Source: JAXDJH01 sp034663635 | GTDB lineage: Bacteria; Actinomycetota; CADDZG01; WHSQ01 | Assembly (NCBI GenBank): GCA_034663635.1 | Contig: JAXDJH010000006.1 | Coordinates: forward strand, 1-64,000 | Length of the DNA stretch: 64,000 nucleotides | Direction of reading: 5' to 3' | In this document: piece after piece, positions 59,349-64,000 of the stretch | Layout of the letters: every line of letters starts with the position of its first letter | How positions within the stretch are numbered: position 1 is the first letter of the stretch | The notes under the pieces: model-generated | Seen by the model: only the letters and a program-made list of their open reading frames with translations | Told to the model about the DNA's origin: nothing | The model's database searches: none | Translations under genes and position numbers: made by a program

Positions 59349-60792
59349 GTAGGTGCGGAAGATCCTCGACGATCTCGACCGACTGCGGACATTTGAACCG
59401 CGCGAGCCGCGTCGCGACATCTTCGATGATCTCGGCCTCCGTCGCGCTTGCTCCACTATTGAGTACGACGTAAGCCTTCACAGCCTCACCGGTGTAGGGA
59501 TGCGTAACTCCCACGACCGCTGCTTCAGCGATCTTGGGGCTCTGCAATAGCGCCATCTCGACCTCGGACGGGAACACGTTGAAGCCCGAGACGATGATCA
59601 GGTCGCGCTTGCGGTCGACGAGATAGAGGTAACCCTCCTCATCGACCACGCCGATGTCGCCGGTGCGGAACCAACCGTCGAGAAACGCATTGGCGGTGTC
59701 TTCATCGCGCTGCCAGTAACCCTTGAAGACGTTCGGCCCCCGCACAACGATCTCGCCCGGGTCGCCGAGCTCGACTTCATTCCCGTCCTCTCCAAGGAGC
59801 CTGAACTCGACATCGGGAAGGGGCTTGCCGACAGAGCCGGGCCGCGGGATATCCGTCATCCGGTTCGACCACAGGGTCGGCGCAGTTTCGGTGAGTCCGT
59901 AGCCCTCGTAGATCGTGACGCCGAACATGTCCTTGAAGTCCTTGAGCACTTCGGCCGACAAGGGCGCGGCCCCAGAGATCGCGAGCCGCACGCTCGACAG
60001 GTCGTACTGCTCGGCACCGGGTGTGTTCACCCAGGCCGAGTACATCGTTGGAGCGCCGAACAAAACCGTGACCTTGTGGTCCTGGATCGCCCGCAGCGCT
60101 GCGATCGGTTCGAACCGCTCGACTAGTAACCCCGTCGCCGCGTTCATCGCGAGGAGCCCCATCGTCACGTTCAGTCCGAAGATGTGGAACAAGGGCAACG
60201 CGAGGAACAACACGTCTTGATCTGTGACATGCGCCTCGGGGATCGACATCTGCTGGCGGAGGTTCGCGAGCAAGTTGCCGTGCGTGAGCATCGCCCCTTT
60301 CGGCTCGCCCGTCGTTCCAGACGTGTAGGCGAGGACCGCGAGATCGTCTTCATTCGCTGCAATAGCATCGAAAGAGTCGGTGCGGTCGCCGAGGCGATCC
60401 CAATCTTCGGTCGAGTAGAGATCGATGCCGGCATCCTTCGCGGCCGCGCTCGCACCTTGCGCGAAGGGAGGAGCGGCCAGGAGTGCTTTCGCGCCGGAGT
60501 CTTTCAAGATGCGCGCCAGCTCGGTGGGAGTCAGCATGATGTTGAGAGGAACGACCACGCCTCCCGCTCGAAGAATGCCGAAATAGGCGTAGGCGAAATG
60601 CGGAACGTTGTGCATCCCGATCGCCACCCTGTCGCCCTTGGTGAGGCCGGCCCGGGTTAGGCCCGCGGCGACTCGGTTCGCCTCCGCGTTCACATCGGCG
60701 TAGCTGATCGCCTCGCCGCTCGAGGCGACGATCAGGGCTGTCTTTTCGGGGTGGCTCCGGGCGCTGTCGGCCAGAAGGTCCGCGAGATTCAT
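59311..60792 (-). CDS. Long-chain acyl-CoA ligase/AMP-binding enzyme
   Basis: A 493-residue ANL-superfamily enzyme that activates a carboxylate with ATP, then forms the CoA ester. AYTSGTTGEPKGAMLTHGN (P-loop), GYGLTETAPT, WFRTGDIGVVDEEGYL and the catalytic Lys in TGKVLRRALR are present. A fatty or aromatic acid is the probable substrate. ATG at 60790-60792 is preferred over an upstream GTG-type start. Confidence 0.93.
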   Translation of the reverse strand: MNLADLLADSARSHPEKTALIVASSGEAISYADVNAEANRVAAGLTRAGLTKGDRVAIGMHNVPHFAYAYFGILRAGGVVVPLNIMLTPTELARILKDSGAKALLAAPPFAQGASAAAKDAGIDLYSTEDWDRLGDRTDSFDAIAANEDDLAVLAYTSGTTGEPKGAMLTHGNLLANLRQQMSIPEAHVTDQDVLFLALPLFHIFGLNVTMGLLAMNAATGLLVERFEPIAALRAIQDHKVTVLFGAPTMYSAWVNTPGAEQYDLSSVRLAISGAAPLSAEVLKDFKDMFGVTIYEGYGLTETAPTLWSNRMTDIPRPGSVGKPLPDVEFRLLGEDGNEVELGDPGEIVVRGPNVFKGYWQRDEDTANAFLDGWFRTGDIGVVDEEGYLYLVDRKRDLIIVSGFNVFPSEVEMALLQSPKIAEAAVVGVTHPYTGEAVKAYVVLNSGASATEAEIIEDVATRLARFKCPQSVEIVEDLPHLLTGKVLRRALRT

Positions 60793-61128
60793 ATGCCTAT
60801 TGTGTCCCCTCAAGGCCGATGCTGCAAACTATTGCAAGCACTCGCTAGCCGCCCGGAAGCGCGAAAATCATTCTCAAGAATTACCAGCGCGAGCCGAAGA
60901 TTCACTAGGAGTCTTCGGTGGTGGGACGTCAGATCTCACGGCCCCAGCGGTCGTGAACGAGCCTCCCAGCCCGCCCCAAGTCGGCCCGCCGCTTCGAGAC
61001 TCCCCGGCGCCTCCGGCCCCCGGAGGCGCCTTTACTTTTCCCCTCGCGAATTTTCTCGGGTGATTTAGTGGCGCATAGCGCCACCTGACGCGCTCAGAAC
61101 GGAATGGGGGGCGTGGGAGCATGGGGGG
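60793..61128 (+). other. Intergenic region with three hairpins
   Basis: This 336-bp gap has no convincing gene. It contains GAAGATTC/GAGTCTTC (around 60895-60920; 8-bp stem with one wobble), a strong terminator-like hairpin (61006-61030) and the dyad GTGGCGC-ATA-GCGCCAC (61068-61084). It may hold a short RNA or a leader that controls the isomerase gene. Confidence 0.4.
61006..61030 (+). terminator. Terminator-like hairpin upstream of the sugar isomerase
   Basis: Perfect 10-bp stem (GGCGCCTCCG with CGGAGGCGCC), loop GCCCC, then TTTACTTTT. Orientation is plus, and it lies 98 bp before the next gene, as in an attenuator. Confidence 0.65.
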
Positions 61129-61956
61129 ATGAGCTCCGGGACGGCGGCTATCCAGTGTTCGACGGGGCCGTTTTGGGCCTACGAGCTCGAAGTCGCGATG
61201 GACTCTCTCGCCGGGGCGGGCTTTAGCGAGATCGAGCTCATGATCACGCGGGACCCGAGGACCCAGGAGCCGGACATCCCCAGGACTCTCGCGGCCGAAC
61301 GGGGCTTAAGGATCGCTTCGGTGCACGGCCCCTTCCTCGCTATCACCAAGAGCATCTGGGGCATGGACCCGGTCGGCAAGATCACCCGGGGGATCGACTT
61401 CTGCAACGCGGTCGGCTCGGACCAGATGGTGGTGCACCCGCCACTCCTGTGGGAGCGGGACTACACCAGGTGGCTGGCCGAGGATGCCGCCGACATTGAA
61501 GCCGAGACGGGCGTGAAGGTCGCGGTCGAGACGATGTATCCGAAATGGGTGGCCGGACGGCGCCTGAGGGCCTACCGCTGGCTCGATCCGAAGGCGCTGT
61601 TCGAGGCGTGCCACAGGGTGGCTCTCGACACGAGTCACGTGACGGTCGCCCGCCACGACATCCTCGACTCCTACACGATCCTCAAGGACAAGCTCGTCCA
61701 CATCCATCTCTCGGACAACGCGGGGGACGGTAAAGACGGCCACCTCGAGCTCGAGCAGGGGATCCTCCCGATCGACCGCTTCCTGGACGAACTGCGGCGC
61801 ACCGGTTACGCCGGGATAATCTCGCTTGAATTGGGGGTACGGAAGTACCTCGAACGCAAACAAGACCTGGTGGCGATGCTGCGGAGGAACCGGGAGTACG
61901 TCGAGAAGAGGCTCTCGGGCGAGGGTCGCCTGGACAAGGGAATGCCCAGGCGCTAG
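61129..61956 (+). CDS. Sugar phosphate isomerase/epimerase, TIM-barrel (AP endonuclease 2-like)
   Basis: A 275-residue TIM-barrel protein: GFSEIELMITRDPR, ASVHGPF, VAVETMYPK, VALDTSHVTVA and VHIHLSDNAGDGKDGHLELEQGILPIDRFLDELRRTGYAGIISLEL. The Glu, His and Asp residues would bind a metal. Substrate unknown. Last gene before the CheY-like protein (21 bp). Confidence 0.85.
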   Translation: MSSGTAAIQCSTGPFWAYELEVAMDSLAGAGFSEIELMITRDPRTQEPDIPRTLAAERGLRIASVHGPFLAITKSIWGMDPVGKITRGIDFCNAVGSDQMVVHPPLLWERDYTRWLAEDAADIEAETGVKVAVETMYPKWVAGRRLRAYRWLDPKALFEACHRVALDTSHVTVARHDILDSYTILKDKLVHIHLSDNAGDGKDGHLELEQGILPIDRFLDELRRTGYAGIISLELGVRKYLERKQDLVAMLRRNREYVEKRLSGEGRLDKGMPRR

Positions 61957-61977
61957 CGGGTCTTTAAGGGGGGTCCA

Positions 61978-62355
61978 TTGGCTACGAAGGTGCTCGTCGT
62001 CGACGACACCGACCACGTGCGAAACATGCTCGTGGACATGCTCGAGCTGGATGGCTTCGAAGTCGTGGGCCAGGCTGCATCGGGCAAGGCGGCCGTGGAC
62101 GCGATCGCGGAGGGCTCCGATCCAGACGTCGTGGTGATGGACTACAAGATGCCCGACATGGACGGCCTGAGCGCCTCGAAAGCGATCCGAGAGACCCGTC
62201 CCACCCAGGCGATCATCCTGTACACGGCCTATCTCGACGATCAACTCGAGGGCCTCGCCAAAGAGGCCGGAGTGGCGATGTGCATCGGGAAGGTCGAAGG
62301 GCTCAACCAGCTCGAGCGTCACATCACCGACCTCGTCCGGGACCTTGGCTCCTGA
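61978..62355 (+). CDS. Stand-alone CheY-like response regulator
   Basis: A 125-residue receiver domain with no output domain: D9/D10 acidic pair (VVDDT), phospho-acceptor D55 in VVVMDYKMPDMDG, T in LYTAY, and K in CIGKVEG. The TTG at 61978 follows GGGGGG. The partner kinase is not in this window. Confidence 0.9.
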   Translation: MATKVLVVDDTDHVRNMLVDMLELDGFEVVGQAASGKAAVDAIAEGSDPDVVVMDYKMPDMDGLSASKAIRETRPTQAIILYTAYLDDQLEGLAKEAGVAMCIGKVEGLNQLERHITDLVRDLGS

Positions 62356-62359
62356 CCGA

Positions 62360-62388
62360 TTGACTTAATACCTTTTACAAGGTAGTAA
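62360..62388 (+). promoter_or_regulatory. Promoter before the siroheme reductase
   Basis: TTGACT (62360-62365), a 17-bp spacer and TAGTAA (62383-62388). Between them is a small dyad (TACCTT...AAGGTA), and the leader has GACCTTC...GAAGGTC (around 62392-62412). Confidence 0.5.
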
Positions 62389-62417
62389 AGGGACCTTCTC
62401 GCGAGGAAGGTCTACCG

Positions 62418-64000
62418 ATGAGCAGCACCCCAACCCGGCCCCCCGGGGGCGAGGCCCAGTGGGCCTTGGGATATTTCGAGCCCCAGAATCCCGCCGAGGT
62501 GGCGAAGCGGGAGGACGACGGGCTCAACGTCCGCACGCGCATCGAGACCGTCTACGCGAAGAAGGGCTTCGGGGCGATCTGGCCCTCCGATCTGCGAAAT
62601 CGCTTCCGCTGGCACGGCCTCTACACCCAGCGACCGGAATCGGATGGCTACTTCATGATGCGCATCCGGATCCCCGGCGGTCAGCTCACCTCTGAGCAAA
62701 CCGACGTCATCGGTCGGATCTCCGAGCGCTACGGACGTGACGTCGCCGACGTCACCGACCGCCAGAACATCCAGCTTCACTGGATCCGCATCGAAGACGT
62801 GCCGAAGATCTGGAGCGAGCTGGAGGCGGTCGGCCTCTCCACCACCGAGGCATGTGGAGATACGCCGCGCAACATCCTCGGGTGCCCTCTCGCCGGTATC
62901 GACGCGACCGAGATCATCGACGCGCAGGAGGTTCTTGCGGAGGCGAACGCTCAGCTCGTCGGCAACCTCGAATTCTCGAATCTGCCACGCAAGTTCAAGA
63001 TCTCGATCTCGGGTTGCGCTCATCAGTGTGGCCAACACGAGATCAACGACATCGGGCTCGTAGGCACCATCCATCCCAACGGCGACGCCGGCTTCGACCT
63101 GTGGGTCGGTGGCGGACTGTCGACTAACCCGATGTTCGGGCAGCGGCTCGGTGCGTTCGTCAAACCGTCCGAGGTCGTCGCCGTCGTGCTGGGCATCACC
63201 GCCGTGTTCCGCGATTGGGGCTACCGGCGCGCCCGCAACCACGCGCGCATGAAGTTCCTCGTTAAGGACTGGGGGCCGGAGAAATTCCGCGAGATGCTCG
63301 AGAAGCAGCTCGGGTTCGCGTTGACCGACTTGCCGGAGCCTCCGCCGACCGCCTTGAACCACCGCGAGCACGTCGGTGTTTGGGCCCAGAAAGACGGAAC
63401 GAACTATCTCGGATTCAGCCCGAAGGCCGGACGTATCTCGGGCCATCAACTACGCGCGGTGGCTCGACTGGCTCGCAAGTACGGCGAGGGCCGAGTGCGC
63501 GCAACGACGCAGCAGAAACTCGTGATCCTCGATGTTTCTACCGACAACGTCGACGCCTTGAGTGAAGAGCTCGAAACTCTCGATCTCCCGGTGAAGTCGA
63601 GTAACTGGCGGCGCGGCACGATGGCATGCACCGGCATCGAGTTCTGCAAGCTCGCGATCGTGGAGACCAAGGGCCGCGCGGTCGAGCTCTACCGTTACCT
63701 CGAGGAACGACTCCCCGGATACGACGACGACATCCGCATCAACGTCAACGGTTGCCCGAACTCCTGCGCGCGCTACCAAACCGCCGACATCGGGCTGATG
63801 GGCTGCATCGTCAGCGAGAAGATCTTCGTCCTCGACAACGACGGCAACCAGGTGCCAGAGCGGCGGAAGGTCGAGGCTTTCCTCGTCCACCTCGGCGGCC
63901 ACTTGGGACAGAACCACGCTTTCGGGAAGAAGGTGCGGGGCGTGAAGGTTCTTGCATCCGAGATGGGCCCCTACGTCGAGACTCTGATCCGCCGGTTCCG
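62418..64000 (+). CDS. Siroheme nitrite/sulfite reductase, partial
   Basis: Ferredoxin-dependent assimilatory reductase of the NirA/Sir type; 527 residues to the right edge, with no stop. Y69 (GLYTQRP) and C146 (ACGDTPRN) are candidates for the Tyr-Cys link seen in mycobacterial sulfite reductase. ISGCAHQCGQHEIND is the first repeat, and the 4Fe-4S/siroheme cysteines are in ACTGIEFC and NGCPNSC. Six-electron reduction of sulfite or nitrite is expected; which one cannot be decided here. The siroheme precursor enzyme is encoded at 49192. Confidence 0.93.
   Translation, partial: MSSTPTRPPGGEAQWALGYFEPQNPAEVAKREDDGLNVRTRIETVYAKKGFGAIWPSDLRNRFRWHGLYTQRPESDGYFMMRIRIPGGQLTSEQTDVIGRISERYGRDVADVTDRQNIQLHWIRIEDVPKIWSELEAVGLSTTEACGDTPRNILGCPLAGIDATEIIDAQEVLAEANAQLVGNLEFSNLPRKFKISISGCAHQCGQHEINDIGLVGTIHPNGDAGFDLWVGGGLSTNPMFGQRLGAFVKPSEVVAVVLGITAVFRDWGYRRARNHARMKFLVKDWGPEKFREMLEKQLGFALTDLPEPPPTALNHREHVGVWAQKDGTNYLGFSPKAGRISGHQLRAVARLARKYGEGRVRATTQQKLVILDVSTDNVDALSEELETLDLPVKSSNWRRGTMACTGIEFCKLAIVETKGRAVELYRYLEERLPGYDDDIRINVNGCPNSCARYQTADIGLMGCIVSEKIFVLDNDGNQVPERRKVEAFLVHLGGHLGQNHAFGKKVRGVKVLASEMGPYVETLIRRF

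Noticed and set aside
60751..61068. Two short plus-strand frames (105 and 87 residues) in the gap before the isomerase
   Set aside because: Low complexity, Pro-rich ends arise from the terminator hairpin; no ribosome site or family similarity.

Overview
The window is about 64 kb of dense, GC-rich bacterial chromosome, and most of it builds an aerobic menaquinol-based respiratory chain. Several features suggest an Actinomycetota-like Gram-positive, probably an uncultured or deep-branching lineage. These are a rex-hemA-hemC-hemD-type operon preceded by a Rex operator, an F420-type LLM oxidoreductase, a metallophosphoesterase of the actinobacterial TIGR03767 type, a caa3-type oxidase whose lipoprotein subunit II carries a fused cytochrome c, many GTG/TTG starts, and 4-nt ATGA/GTGA overlaps. 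The phylum is an inference from gene content; no rRNA gene is present.

Layout. 1-466: start of a sugar-nucleotide epimerase that runs off the left edge. 492-16396 (minus): complete complex I operon, nuoA to nuoN, led by a geranylgeranyl/menaquinone reductase. A near-perfect Rex operator lies in front of it (16440-16457). 16514-18610 (minus): a tethered cupredoxin and a polyprenyl diphosphate synthase. 18676-20576 (plus): heme A synthesis genes ctaA and ctaB. 20529-26482 (minus): ctaC, ctaD, ctaE, subunit IV, two CtaG-like proteins and a second cupredoxin. 26540-29714: a TlpA-like thioredoxin, a second subunit III, and copper-handling proteins. 29831-38654: System I cytochrome c maturation (ccmE, F, H, A, B, then C, D), interrupted by an M15 peptidase lipoprotein and an LLM oxidoreductase. 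38757-43969 (plus): a b6-type quinol:cytochrome c reductase operon with a two-cluster ferredoxin, split cytochrome b, Rieske protein and diheme cytochrome c. 43980-46591: an RTX-repeat protein and a Tat-exported phosphoesterase. 46673-53665 (minus): rex-hemA-hemC-cobA/hemD-hemB-hemL behind a perfect Rex operator. 53747-56568: an IS1595-type transposon with passenger genes, inverted ends and a 10-bp direct repeat. 56593-58501: small membrane proteins, CcdA and a ResA-like thioredoxin. 58656-64000: a Crp/Fnr regulator, an acyl-CoA ligase, a sugar isomerase, a CheY-like regulator and the start of a siroheme nitrite/sulfite reductase.

How it fits together. Complex I feeds menaquinol to the b6-type complex. 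That complex passes electrons through its diheme cytochrome c, and possibly through membrane-tethered cupredoxins, to the caa3 oxidase. Heme supply (hem genes), heme A (ctaA/B), cytochrome c assembly (ccm, CcdA, TlpA/ResA) and copper delivery (CopC-like, Sco-like, CtaG) sit beside the enzymes that use them. The two Rex sites suggest that NADH/NAD+ ratio co-regulates complex I and heme synthesis. The most unusual observations are an N-terminal module shared between the cupredoxin and the cytochrome b C-terminal subunit, the ferredoxin inside the bc operon, the Cys-type CcmE, and the cargo-carrying transposon next to rex.
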